NCBI GenBank assembly: GCA_947652805.1
Contig: CANTEM010000031.1
Span: forward strand, 1 to 10,219
Direction: 5' to 3'
DNA from: an uncultured Clostridia bacterium
Lineage (GTDB): Bacteria; Bacillota; Clostridia; Oscillospirales; CAG-272
Length of the DNA: 10,219 nt
Part shown: in pieces, positions 1-6,477 of the stretch
Numbering within the stretch: position 1 is the stretch's first letter
Layout: every line of letters starts with the position of its first letter
The notes under the pieces: model-generated
The model's input: only the letters and a program-made list of their open reading frames with translations
Told to the model about the DNA's origin: nothing
Database searches by the model: none
Program-made: the position numbers and the translations under genes

Positions 1-47
1 TCCACCTCGATTGGAGACACGGATCCCTGCCATTGCATAATACGAAA

Positions 48-73
48 CACCTCCCTTTACACAAGGGAGGCTT
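48..73. repeat. Terminal fragment of a MITE-like intergenic repeat
   Basis: CCTCCCTT (50-57) and AAGGGAGG (63-70) form a perfect 8-bp hairpin with a 5-nt loop, followed by CTT. The sequence closely matches the right end of the full element at 6145-6315 (CCCCCCTT, TGCAC loop, AAGGGGGG, CTT), so this is probably one end of another family member whose other half is lost or lies outside the window. A second small hairpin follows, CCTGT/ACAGG (80-93), then GGAGCTTTT, which could be a weak terminator for an upstream gene. I see no gene in 1-166; the only open frame entering from the left edge stops at 75 and is too short to identify. Confidence 0.55.
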
Positions 74-166
74 AGGCAACCTGTCGATACAGGGAGCTTT
101 TACTCAGCATCGCTTCACCAGGTTTTAAAAGTCAAAAGAATCTATATAAAAATCTTTAGAAAACTA

Positions 167-195
167 TTGACAGTCACATGAACTTGTGATACCAT
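167..195 (+). promoter_or_regulatory. Sigma-A promoter of the DUF1836-flotillin operon with a spacer dyad
   Basis: A perfect -35 TTGACA (167-172) is followed after 17 bp by TACCAT (190-195), with an extended -10 TGn at 187-189. Transcription should start near 202, giving a leader of about 35 nt. The spacer holds the dyad TCACA-N6-TGTGA (174-178 and 185-189), placed between the two promoter boxes as MerR-type operators are. The motif is seen; promoter activity and operator role are inferred. Confidence 0.7.
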
Positions 196-236
196 ATGCA
201 CAAGAGAACAAAAACCGACAGAAAGGAGGTGTACCA

Positions 237-818
237 ATGGGTACGTTGACGAAAGGTACCAATATACCCGGAACGGTACTAAAACGGGAAAAGATGGGTG
301 GCGTTACGGGCGGCGCGTTTCTTTCCAAGATTTTCTTTGTGACAGACGGAATTATGCTCGGTCAGATTCGGGAAATCACCGGTGTAGACGGAACTACCCT
401 CCAAAACTGGGTGAAGCGTGGCTGGCTGATGCGCCCACAGAATAAGCTGTATGGTAAAGATCAGGTTGCACGAATCCTGATCATCAATATGATGCGGGAC
501 ACCATGCAGCTGTCGAAGATTACCTTTTTGCTCCAATATATTAACGGTAGACTGGACGATACTTCAGACGATATTATTACTGATTCCGATTTGTACGATT
601 ATATTTGCAGACTGCTGGATATGCTGGTGGAAGGTGAAACCGGCAGCATGGATAAACTGCCTCAGCTGATCTGTTCTGTTACCGACACATATGTGGAGCG
701 GTGTGCAGGGGCGCGGGAACGGCTGAATCGGGCGCTTGAAATTATTCTGCTTTCCTGCTGGGCTTCCCTTATAAAAGGGCAGGCAGATCGAAAACTGGAA
801 GAACTGGATACGGAGTAA
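237..818 (+). CDS. DUF1836 family protein, putative MerR-like DNA-binding regulator
   Basis: This 193-residue protein resembles the DUF1836 family of Firmicutes, small proteins of undetermined function with an N-terminal winged-helix/MerR-like DNA-binding region. Residues about 40-80 carry the recognisable helix-turn-helix stretch (GQIREITGVDGTTLQNWVKR, then GW and a KLYGKDQVARIL segment). The rest is helical and would suit dimerisation or ligand sensing. I chose the ATG at 237 because AAAGGAGGT (222-230) lies 6 nt upstream; a longer in-frame GTG at 186 falls inside the promoter -10 region and has no ribosome site. It is the first gene of the operon, and the NfeD-like gene starts about 20 nt after its stop. 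Position and fold suggest it regulates the flotillin genes or itself, which is inference. The family assignment is from memory of conserved motifs. Confidence 0.8.
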   Translation: MGTLTKGTNIPGTVLKREKMGGVTGGAFLSKIFFVTDGIMLGQIREITGVDGTTLQNWVKRGWLMRPQNKLYGKDQVARILIINMMRDTMQLSKITFLLQYINGRLDDTSDDIITDSDLYDYICRLLDMLVEGETGSMDKLPQLICSVTDTYVERCAGARERLNRALEIILLSCWASLIKGQADRKLEELDTE

Positions 819-837
819 TGTTGCAGAAAGAGTGAAG

Positions 838-1467
838 ATGATGATTGATTGGTGGAATGGCTTAGACTTGACGGAACAGATTTTTGCGCTGATTGCAATT
901 CCGTCTACGCTTGTTTTGCTGATTCAAACAATCCTTATGCTGTTTGGCATAGGGGACGGCATAGATTCGGATTTGGATTTGGACGGGGACGGGATACCGG
1001 ACACAGATCTATCCCCGGACGATTTCGGTTCCCTGCATGTATTTTCCATTCGCGGGATTGCCGGAATGCTGTGCATAGGCGGCTGGAGCGGACTGGTAAT
1101 GTATCAGGCAGGCTGGCGCTTATGGCTGACGGTGCCTTTGTCGGTGGTGTTCGGCGTGTTGACATTGCTGCTCCTCGGATATGTTATGTACGGTGTATCC
1201 CGGCTGCAATCCAGCGGAAATGTAGATATAAAAACGGCAGTGGGAAAAACGGGAACCGTATATATTCCCATTCCCGCCGGCCGCGGCGGTCAAGGAAAGG
1301 TGAATGTCACGCTGAATGAAACCTTTATGGAATTGGAAGCGGTAACCCAGGCTGACCGTCGGCTGCGCACCGGAGAAGCGGTGCGTGTTACCGGTACGGA
1401 CGACAGGGGAGTACTCATTGTGGAGCCTCTGCAAACAGACAGTATAAAAGGAGGAACTCCAACGTGA
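838..1467 (+). CDS. NfeD/YuaF-like membrane protein with an Asp-rich loop
   Basis: The protein has 209 residues. It has a hydrophobic helix at about 14-38, an acidic loop at 40-62, helices at about 71-91 and 95-118, and a soluble C-terminal domain at 134-198 with the beta-rich OB-fold pattern of NfeD proteins (VGKTGTVYIPI through GVLIVEPL). It lacks the ClpP-like protease half of long NfeD proteins, so it matches the short YuaF type encoded beside flotillin in Bacillus. Those proteins act with flotillin in membrane microdomains. The loop contains closely spaced aspartates (D40, D43, D45, D47, D49, D51, D55, D57) in a DxDxDGDG pattern like Ca-binding type-3 repeats. The start is uncertain: GTG 832, ATG 838 and ATG 841 are all in frame, and only a weak site (AAAGAG, 827-832) precedes them. 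The stop overlaps the next start. Confidence 0.85.
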   Translation: MMIDWWNGLDLTEQIFALIAIPSTLVLLIQTILMLFGIGDGIDSDLDLDGDGIPDTDLSPDDFGSLHVFSIRGIAGMLCIGGWSGLVMYQAGWRLWLTVPLSVVFGVLTLLLLGYVMYGVSRLQSSGNVDIKTAVGKTGTVYIPIPAGRGGQGKVNVTLNETFMELEAVTQADRRLRTGEAVRVTGTDDRGVLIVEPLQTDSIKGGTPT

Positions 1468-2549
1468 AAGCAAATTCCCGTATGACTCTGGGACGCGGCA
1501 TAAAGGATGGTGCGATGCTTCTTGGAGGCATTCTGTTTGCACTTGGTGCAGGATTTCTGTATCAGAAGCTGACTGGGCGGCAAATTGGCACAGGTGCGTT
1601 TACCTATTCCCTTTCCTATACAGTTCCGGTAGTGCTGTGTGCTGCCGCGGCATATATGATAGCGGTGCTGCGTATCCGCCGGATGATTGGAGACCGGGCG
1701 GGCGTCCTCCAGGAAGAGGAGATTGCCTTGCCGGAGGAGGTAGAAGCGGTACAGGATATTCCCGATGATACAGAATATAATTTTTCAGACATGCAGGAAG
1801 AGGAGCCCGCGCCTACTGCCGCGCAGCAGCGTGCGGAAAAAATAGCGTCAGCCCTTGCAGCACAGCGAGCCGAACAGAGGGACATTCCTTTGCAGGAGGA
1901 GCTGTATCAGAAGGATGACGAGGGCTGGGATGCGCTTTACCGTGCACCCGAACCTACAGAAGATGCGGCTGCACGGGAACTATATGCAGATTTGCCCCAG
2001 GAGCTTCCGGAGGGATATGAACTGCCCTGGGCGTCAGAGGAAGAAACGGAGGATTTTTGGGAAGATGAGGATATGGAAAATTTCCGCCCCCGTTCTCCGG
2101 TTCGGGAGGTGCTTCCGGTTTTATGTGCAGTTTCCGCGTTTGTGCTGATTCTGTTGCTTGCCGCGTCCTTTTGGACAAAAGCCGGTGAGGAGGGAATCTG
2201 TGTGTCCCGCTTTGGTAAGGTGCGCGCCTATACTTGGGATCAGGTAACGGCATATACGGTAGACGCCGGATTTGCCGGCGGTGAGATGAAGCTGACTCTT
2301 CAGATGAAGGATGGAAAGCAGGTGAAAATTGCGCCGTCATCCTACGCGCAGACAAGCGTATTTTCTGATCAGTACGAGAATCTGTATCAGTATTGGCTTC
2401 ATGCAGACAATATGCTTGCTGCTGCCGGTGCGGATAAAACGGTTGTACAGACCCAGTATCTTGCAGATACATACATGTCCGGCGAAGAGGAAATCTGGTA
2501 CTATGTGCGGCAGATTATAGAATACAGAGAAGAAGACTTGTGGGATTAA
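1464..2549 (+). CDS. Uncharacterised three-helix membrane protein of the flotillin operon
   Basis: I do not recognise a named family for this 361-residue protein. Two hydrophobic segments lie near the N terminus (about 16-34 and 52-69). They are followed by a long acidic, Ala/Glu/Gln-rich, probably disordered or helical region (about 82-205), a third hydrophobic helix (about 215-236), and a C-terminal globular domain. Residues 240-320 have a strand-rich pattern (GICVSRFGKVRAYTWDQVTA, then MKLTLQMKDGKQVKI and a YxNLYQYW helix) resembling bacterial PH-like domains; this is a tentative resemblance. It starts with GTG at 1464, overlapping the nfeD stop by four bases (GTGA), with AAAGGAGG at 1447-1454. 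Its tight position between nfeD and flotillin suggests it works in the same membrane complex. No enzyme motif is visible. Confidence 0.75.
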   Translation: MKANSRMTLGRGIKDGAMLLGGILFALGAGFLYQKLTGRQIGTGAFTYSLSYTVPVVLCAAAAYMIAVLRIRRMIGDRAGVLQEEEIALPEEVEAVQDIPDDTEYNFSDMQEEEPAPTAAQQRAEKIASALAAQRAEQRDIPLQEELYQKDDEGWDALYRAPEPTEDAAARELYADLPQELPEGYELPWASEEETEDFWEDEDMENFRPRSPVREVLPVLCAVSAFVLILLLAASFWTKAGEEGICVSRFGKVRAYTWDQVTAYTVDAGFAGGEMKLTLQMKDGKQVKIAPSSYAQTSVFSDQYENLYQYWLHADNMLAAAGADKTVVQTQYLADTYMSGEEEIWYYVRQIIEYREEDLWD

Positions 2550-2573
2550 ACGATACAGTAAAGGAGTATAGAA

Positions 2574-4010
2574 ATGTATATTGGCAGAGCGCTTATGAAT
2601 TTAAATACGACAGCTGTGGGATCCATTGATCCTATGGTAGTGGTATTGGTATGTGCAATCGTTGTGGTTGTTCTGACCACAGTATTATTGATTTTTTCCC
2701 GGTATAAGAAATGTCCTTCCGATAAGATTTTGGTAATCTACGGTAAAATCAGCAAAAAAGGCAGTGAAAACCGGAGCGCAAAATGTATTCACGGTGGCGC
2801 GTCCTTTATCGTACCTGTATTCCAGGCATATGAGTTCATGGACCTGACGCCCATGTCGATCAGCGTGGACTTGCGCAACGCACTGTCCCGGCAGAATATC
2901 CGTGTAGACGTACCTTCCCGGTTTACGGTAGGTATTTCCACAGAACCGGGCGTGATGCAGAATGCCGCGGAACGCTTGCTTGGACTCAAGCTGGCGGATA
3001 TCAAACAGATTGCTGAGGATATTATTTTCGGTCAGATGCGTTTGATTATCGCTACAATGGATATTGAAGAAATCAATACGGACCGGGATAAGTTCCTGGA
3101 CGCAGTATCCGGCAACGTAGAGACGGAATTGAAAAAGATTGGTCTGCGGCTGATCAACGTAAACGTAACGGATATTACGGATGAATCCGGATATATCATG
3201 GCGTTGGGTAAAGAGGCGGCTGCAAAGGCGATTAACGATGCGAAGATATCCGTTGCGGAAGCAGACCGAAGCGGTGCAATCGGTTCTGCCGAGGCAGAGC
3301 AGGATATGCGTATTCAGGTATCTGCCTCCAACTCCCGGGCGATCCAGGGTGAAAATGAAGCAAAGGCACAGATTGCCGAATCGGATGCGACCCGGCGCGA
3401 GCGGGAAGCAGAGGCGCTGAAGCGTGCGACTGCAACGGAAAATATCCAGGCTGCAAAAGCCATGGAAGAAAGCTACGGCGCACAGAAGGAAGCAGAGGCA
3501 GCCCGTGCGGCTTTGGAAAAAGCAAAGCAGGAAGCCGATATTATCGTTGCAGCTGAAATCAATAAAAAACGTAAGGAACTGGATGCAGAAGCGGAAGCGG
3601 AACAGATCCGCCGCCGTGCAAAGGGTGAAGCAGATGCGATCCTTATGAAAATGGAAGCGGAAGCAGACGGTATGCGTTCCATGCTGATGAAGCAGGCGGA
3701 AGGCTTCACGCGGATCGTGGAAGCGGCAGGCGGAAATTCTGTCGATGCAGTACGCCTGATGCTGGCTGATAAGATGGAAGAACTGGTGAAAATTCAGGTT
3801 GAAGCCATTAAGAATCTGCAAATTGATAAGATCACCGTATGGGACAGTGGCGCTGCCGGAGGAGACGGCAAGAGCACCACGGCAAACTTTGTGTCCGGTC
3901 TGATGAAAAGCGTGCCTCCCTTGAACGAAATGTTCGATATGGCAGGTATGCAGCTTCCGGATTATCTTGGAAAGAAAAAGGAAGAAGCGGCAGAAGTGGA
4001 AGAAGTCTGA
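2574..4010 (+). CDS. floT: Flotillin-like protein (FloT/YuaG type, SPFH domain)
   Basis: This 478-residue protein matches bacterial flotillin, a membrane scaffold that organises microdomains and affects signalling, secretion and membrane fluidity. A single N-terminal transmembrane helix lies at about 21-42. It is followed by an SPFH/PHB domain (about 48-205, including DKILVIYGKI and VDVPSRFTVGIS) and a long Glu/Ala-rich coiled coil (about 210-375) with the repeated EAEA pattern typical of flotillin. The C-terminal oligomerisation region contains IDKITVWDSGA and the tail LPDYLG. The length is close to Bacillus FloT (about 509). TAAAGGAG at 2559-2566 precedes the ATG. It is the last gene of the operon and is followed by a structured 3' region and a strong terminator. 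The identity is firm; the symbol is by analogy with Bacillus. Confidence 0.93.
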   Translation: MYIGRALMNLNTTAVGSIDPMVVVLVCAIVVVVLTTVLLIFSRYKKCPSDKILVIYGKISKKGSENRSAKCIHGGASFIVPVFQAYEFMDLTPMSISVDLRNALSRQNIRVDVPSRFTVGISTEPGVMQNAAERLLGLKLADIKQIAEDIIFGQMRLIIATMDIEEINTDRDKFLDAVSGNVETELKKIGLRLINVNVTDITDESGYIMALGKEAAAKAINDAKISVAEADRSGAIGSAEAEQDMRIQVSASNSRAIQGENEAKAQIAESDATRREREAEALKRATATENIQAAKAMEESYGAQKEAEAARAALEKAKQEADIIVAAEINKKRKELDAEAEAEQIRRRAKGEADAILMKMEAEADGMRSMLMKQAEGFTRIVEAAGGNSVDAVRLMLADKMEELVKIQVEAIKNLQIDKITVWDSGAAGGDGKSTTANFVSGLMKSVPPLNEMFDMAGMQLPDYLGKKKEEAAEVEEV

Positions 4011-4017
4011 AAATGAA

Positions 4018-4113
4018 GGAAACAGTAACTGAAAGTAAACTGTTTTCAGACGCGATTAGTGTCTTGCCCCCAAGCTGGGGTGCATTTCGCCGATTGCGAA
4101 ACTGACACAAATC
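4018..4113 (+). ncRNA. Candidate structured RNA in the flotillin 3' untranslated region
   Basis: Between the flotillin stop and the terminator, several perfect or near-perfect helices can be read. A hairpin pairs 4018-4026 with 4039-4047 (9 pairs, one G-U). Next comes a three-way junction: an outer stem GATT-A-GTGTC (4054-4063) with GACAC-A-AATC (4104-4113), a hairpin CCCCA/TGGGG (4068-4072 and 4076-4080), and a hairpin TTTCGC/GCGAAA (4085-4090 and 4096-4101). No known RNA family was recognised. It could be a processed small RNA, a 3' stability element or chance folding. Confidence 0.35.
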
Positions 4114-4138
4114 CAAAGACTGGAATGACTATAAGAAT

Positions 4139-4166
4139 AAAAAAGCGCCCGCACGGGCGCTTTTTT
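4139..4166. terminator. Bidirectional intrinsic terminator
   Basis: GCGCCC (4145-4150) and GGGCGC (4155-4160) form a GC-rich stem with a GCAC loop, flanked by six A residues on the left and six T residues on the right. It can therefore work on both strands. It lies between the convergent flotillin and uracil-DNA glycosylase genes and most likely ends both transcripts. Confidence 0.93.
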
Positions 4167-4171
4167 GCTGC

Positions 4172-4726
4172 CTACTTTTCAAGCTCGTCCAGCTTTTGGC
4201 GGATCGCTTTCATATCCCGGTACATATCCTCGTTTTTTCGCGGATCCCGTAAAAGCGCGGAGGGATGATATACTGCCGTAATGAGAAAATTCCCCCGCTG
4301 ATGAAATACACCGTGATCCCGGGTGATTTTGAAATCCGGTGTGATCAGCCGCATTGCCGCAATCCGTCCCAGACAGGCGATGATTTTTGGCTGGATCAGC
4401 TTCACCTGCGCCCGCAGATATTCTATACAGCAGTCCTGCTCTGCGGGCAGGGGATCCCGGTTGTGGGGCGGCCGACATTTTAATATATTTGCAATATATA
4501 CCTGTTCCCGATCAATCCCTACCGCTGCCAAAAATTTATTCAGATGCTGCCCCGCAGGTCCTACAAAAGGGATCCCGGACAAATCCTCTTTTTCTCCCGG
4601 CGCTTCGCCCACAAACATAAGTACTGCGTCCCGGCTTCCCTGACCGAACACACAGTTTGTCCGTGTTTGGTGCAGGGAACATTTCGTGCAGGCTTTACAG
4701 GCTTCTTCCAAGGCTTCAAAATCCAT
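4172..4726 (-). CDS. Uracil-DNA glycosylase, family 4 (iron-sulfur)
   Basis: This 184-residue enzyme would remove uracil from DNA in base excision repair. Family 4 signatures are clear. They are the GEAPG motif with following acidic residues (40-48), GIPFVGPAGQHLNKFL (51-66), an N-I-L-K-C-R-P-P stretch (80-87), and HPSALLRDP (154-162). Iron-sulfur ligands are probably C13 and C16 (CKACTKC), C84, and C99 or C100, matching the four-cysteine layout of family 4. I chose the ATG at 4726 because GGGGGAAG lies just upstream and the protein then begins at the usual family N terminus (MDFEALEEACKAC). An upstream in-frame extension to 4849 has no family resemblance and overlaps the promoter. It runs convergently to flotillin and divergently from mtlD, and appears to be transcribed alone. 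Confidence 0.93.
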   Translation of the reverse strand: MDFEALEEACKACTKCSLHQTRTNCVFGQGSRDAVLMFVGEAPGEKEDLSGIPFVGPAGQHLNKFLAAVGIDREQVYIANILKCRPPHNRDPLPAEQDCCIEYLRAQVKLIQPKIIACLGRIAAMRLITPDFKITRDHGVFHQRGNFLITAVYHPSALLRDPRKNEDMYRDMKAIRQKLDELEK

Positions 4727-4754
4727 ATCCGCTTCCCCCAATACAGTTTTTCTT

Positions 4755-4760
4755 AGTATA
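4755..4760 (-). promoter_or_regulatory. Possible -10 box of the uracil-DNA glycosylase gene
   Basis: On the minus strand TATACT (4760-4755) lies about 30 nt before the ATG at 4726, a good distance for a promoter with a short leader. No convincing -35 hexamer is seen at 17 bp; the upstream sequence is T-rich. This is suggestive only. Confidence 0.4.
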
Positions 4761-4790
4761 CAACATTTTTGTGAAAAAGGAAACCCCTTC

Positions 4791-4819
4791 TTGACCTGAA
4801 AAGCGGAAAGTGGTATGAT
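4791..4819 (+). promoter_or_regulatory. Sigma-A promoter of mtlD
   Basis: TTGACC (4791-4796), a 17-bp spacer and TATGAT (4814-4819) form a near-consensus promoter. The transcript would have a leader of about 70 nt before the mtlD start at 4895. No clear catabolite-response site or regulator operator was recognised around it. Confidence 0.8.
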
Positions 4820-4894
4820 AAATGAAAGCAAAATGGTTCGTGTTCCCACAGGATGGGTTATATAAAATTCATGTGTAAATGAAAGGCTGAAAAT

Positions 4895-6094
4895 ATGAAT
4901 GCAGTAATATTCGGCGCCGGCAATATCGGCCGTGGATTTATCGGTCCCCTGTTTTCCGGGGCAGGCGCAAAAGTGACTTTTATTGATGTGTCCCCGGCGA
5001 TTATCGAACAGATCCGAAAGGACGGGGAATACCCCTTGCAGATCGTCGGAGACGCACCTGCTGTCAAACAGATCAAAAATATATATGTTGCGGACGGCAG
5101 CGACAGAGATGCCGCAGTGCAGGCGATTTTAGAGGCGGACATCGCCGCGACCTGCGTGGGTGCAAAGGCGATTCAGTATATTATTCCAAATCTTGCCGCA
5201 GGAATCCGCGCCCGGTGTGATGCAGGAAAGGAACCCCTGAATTTGCTGATTTGTGAAAATCTAATGGATGCAGACGCATATATCCGGGAGCTGCTGGCGC
5301 AGGAACTCACCGAGGCGCAGCTTGGGCAGATCGGACTTGTGGAAACCTCTGTGGGCAGAATGGTTCCGACGCTGAAACAGGAGCCGGGCACCACAGAGCA
5401 GGTCAATCCTCTGCGGATCGCTGTGGAGGAATACTGCGTTCTTCCTGTGGATCAGGCGGCGTTTATCGGAGAGATTCCGGAAATTCCCAATATGGTTCCG
5501 TTTACGCCCTTCCATTATTACATAGAGCGTAAGCTGTTCATCCATAATATGGGGCACGCAGTATGCGCATATCTGGGACAGATTCTGGGTCATACCTATA
5601 TTTGGGAGAGCATTGCAGATCCGTTTATCCGTTTGCTGGCGCAAAATGCTATGTTGGAATCCGCAGGGGCACTGAGCAAAAAATACGGCGTGGACTGTAC
5701 GCCGATTTTGCAGCATATCAGCGACTTACTCCGCCGGTTCACCAATCGTGCTCTGGGAGATACCTGCGCCCGCGTGGGTGCAGACATTCCCCGCAAGCTG
5801 GCGCGCCTTGACCGGCTTACCGGCGCGGCCTGTACCGTACTGGAGCAGGGCGCCTTTCCGGTATATATCTGCACCGGCAGCGCCGCCGCGCTCTATTGCT
5901 ATATCCGTGACAACGGGCAAAAACCGGCAGATGCGGAGGGTATTTTAACCTCTCTGACAGGACTTTCAGCAGATCATCCCGTGTCAGTGTGCACCCTGGA
6001 AATGTATGGGCATTTTGCAGCAGGCGAGGATTTGTGCACAATTTTTGCGGCGGCAGAAGGAAAGCTGCATGAAAAGCTTGGCATGATCGTGTAA
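4895..6094 (+). CDS. mtlD: Mannitol-1-phosphate 5-dehydrogenase
   Basis: This 399-residue enzyme would interconvert mannitol 1-phosphate and fructose 6-phosphate with NAD, in the cytoplasm. The N terminus has the characteristic dinucleotide-binding signature VIFGAGNIGRGFIG (4-17), with an aspartate at 31 suited to NAD over NADP. The catalytic motif KLFIHNMGH gives K213, N218 and H221, as in the long-chain mannitol dehydrogenase family. ETSVGRMVP (150-158) is also typical of MtlD. The length matches the family (about 380-400). GAAAGG (4881-4886) lies 8 nt before the ATG. No mannitol PTS components or MtlR regulator lie in the window, so it may serve mannitol 1-phosphate made by transporters elsewhere, or mannitol synthesis for redox balance; that is inference. 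A different hexitol-phosphate substrate cannot be excluded. Confidence 0.92.
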   Translation: MNAVIFGAGNIGRGFIGPLFSGAGAKVTFIDVSPAIIEQIRKDGEYPLQIVGDAPAVKQIKNIYVADGSDRDAAVQAILEADIAATCVGAKAIQYIIPNLAAGIRARCDAGKEPLNLLICENLMDADAYIRELLAQELTEAQLGQIGLVETSVGRMVPTLKQEPGTTEQVNPLRIAVEEYCVLPVDQAAFIGEIPEIPNMVPFTPFHYYIERKLFIHNMGHAVCAYLGQILGHTYIWESIADPFIRLLAQNAMLESAGALSKKYGVDCTPILQHISDLLRRFTNRALGDTCARVGADIPRKLARLDRLTGAACTVLEQGAFPVYICTGSAAALYCYIRDNGQKPADAEGILTSLTGLSADHPVSVCTLEMYGHFAAGEDLCTIFAAAEGKLHEKLGMIV

Positions 6095-6109
6095 GAAAAC
6101 AAATATTGT

Positions 6110-6348
6110 AAGGCTCTCTTGTGAGGTGGCGTTGTGTGTTACCAACCAAACGAAAAAAGGCTCCCTTGTGCAAAGGGAGCTGTCACAGCTTTGCTGTGAC
6201 TGAGGGATTGTCCTGCTATCATTTTATAGTATTTCAAATCGACAATCTTACAATCCCCCCGAGTTTTGCTACGCAAAACCCACCCCCCTTTGCACAAGGG
6301 GGGCTTTTGTTTGGTGAAAGCCTGCGGCTCCAGCACAAGGAGGGCTTG
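6110..6348. other. Possible decayed outer copy of the same repeat
   Basis: Outside the intact element, AAGGCTCTCTTGTG (6110-6123) resembles the left terminus and GCACAAGGAGGGCTT (6333-6347) resembles the right terminus. They match each other as inverted repeats at about 10 of 14 positions. This may be an older copy into which the newer one inserted. The remaining gene-free sequence up to 6411 is otherwise featureless, apart from a possible weak hairpin and T-run (GGAAGCCTTTTT, 6368-6379). Confidence 0.3.
6145..6315. repeat. MITE-like 171-bp inverted-repeat element
   Basis: The ends are imperfect inverted repeats: ACCAAACG then GGCTCCCTTGTGCAAAGG on the left (6145-6180) and its near complement ending GCTTTTGTTTGGT on the right (6283-6315). 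Each terminus is itself a hairpin: GCTCCCTT/AAGGGAGC (6160-6180) and CCCCCCTT/AAGGGGGG (6283-6303). Inside are two more perfect hairpins, GTCACAGC/GCTGTGAC (6182-6200) and GTTTTGC/GCAAAAC (6263-6279), and a longer-range pairing of GATTGTC (6206-6212) with GACAATC (6241-6247). The whole element can fold as a cruciform-like structure. It encodes no protein. I recall similar sequences scattered through clostridial genomes, consistent with a non-autonomous element. No clear target duplication was found. Its right hairpin plus T-rich tail may also help end mtlD transcription. Confidence 0.75.
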
Positions 6349-6411
6349 AGCCTGTGCCCCCTCCCCCGGAAGCCTTTTTATTGTTTTCATCATAAAAACG
6401 CTGCGAACTAC

Positions 6412-6440
6412 TTTATTTTTCCATGGGCTTGTGATACAAT
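6412..6440 (+). promoter_or_regulatory. Extended -10 promoter of the asnB operon
   Basis: TACAAT (6435-6440) is preceded by the extended motif TGA (6432-6434); the -35 position holds only TTTATT (6412-6417). Transcription would start near 6447, about 30 nt before asnB. The stretch CTTGTGATACAATAT (6429-6443) matches 183-197 in the flotillin-operon promoter at 14 of 15 bases. Confidence 0.65.
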
Positions 6441-6477
6441 ATTATAATAGAATAACCTGCACCGGAAGGGGAATTGT

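Noticed and set aside
1..75. Open frame entering from the left edge, ending IGDTDPCHCII... with a GDTD motif reminiscent of ADP-ribosylglycohydrolases
   Set aside because: Only 24 codons are visible, the residues after GDTD do not fit the family, and the frame runs through the repeat hairpin. The reverse strand also reads open here, so no gene can be supported.
186..236. Upstream GTG start for the DUF1836 gene
   Set aside because: It lies inside the promoter -10 region and has no ribosome site; the ATG at 237 has a near-perfect one.
2685..3821. Long antisense open frame (378 codons) opposite flotillin
   Set aside because: It is a codon-bias shadow of the flotillin coiled coil, with a Cys/Phe/His-rich composition typical of antisense frames and no recognisable domain.
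4727..4849. N-terminal extension of the uracil-DNA glycosylase
   Set aside because: It covers the divergent promoter region, has no resemblance to the family and is not needed; the ATG at 4726 has a ribosome site.
6160..6303. Repeated hairpins read as a CRISPR array
   Set aside because: The units are inverted, not direct repeats, with no regular spacers and no cas genes nearby; they fit a single MITE-like element.
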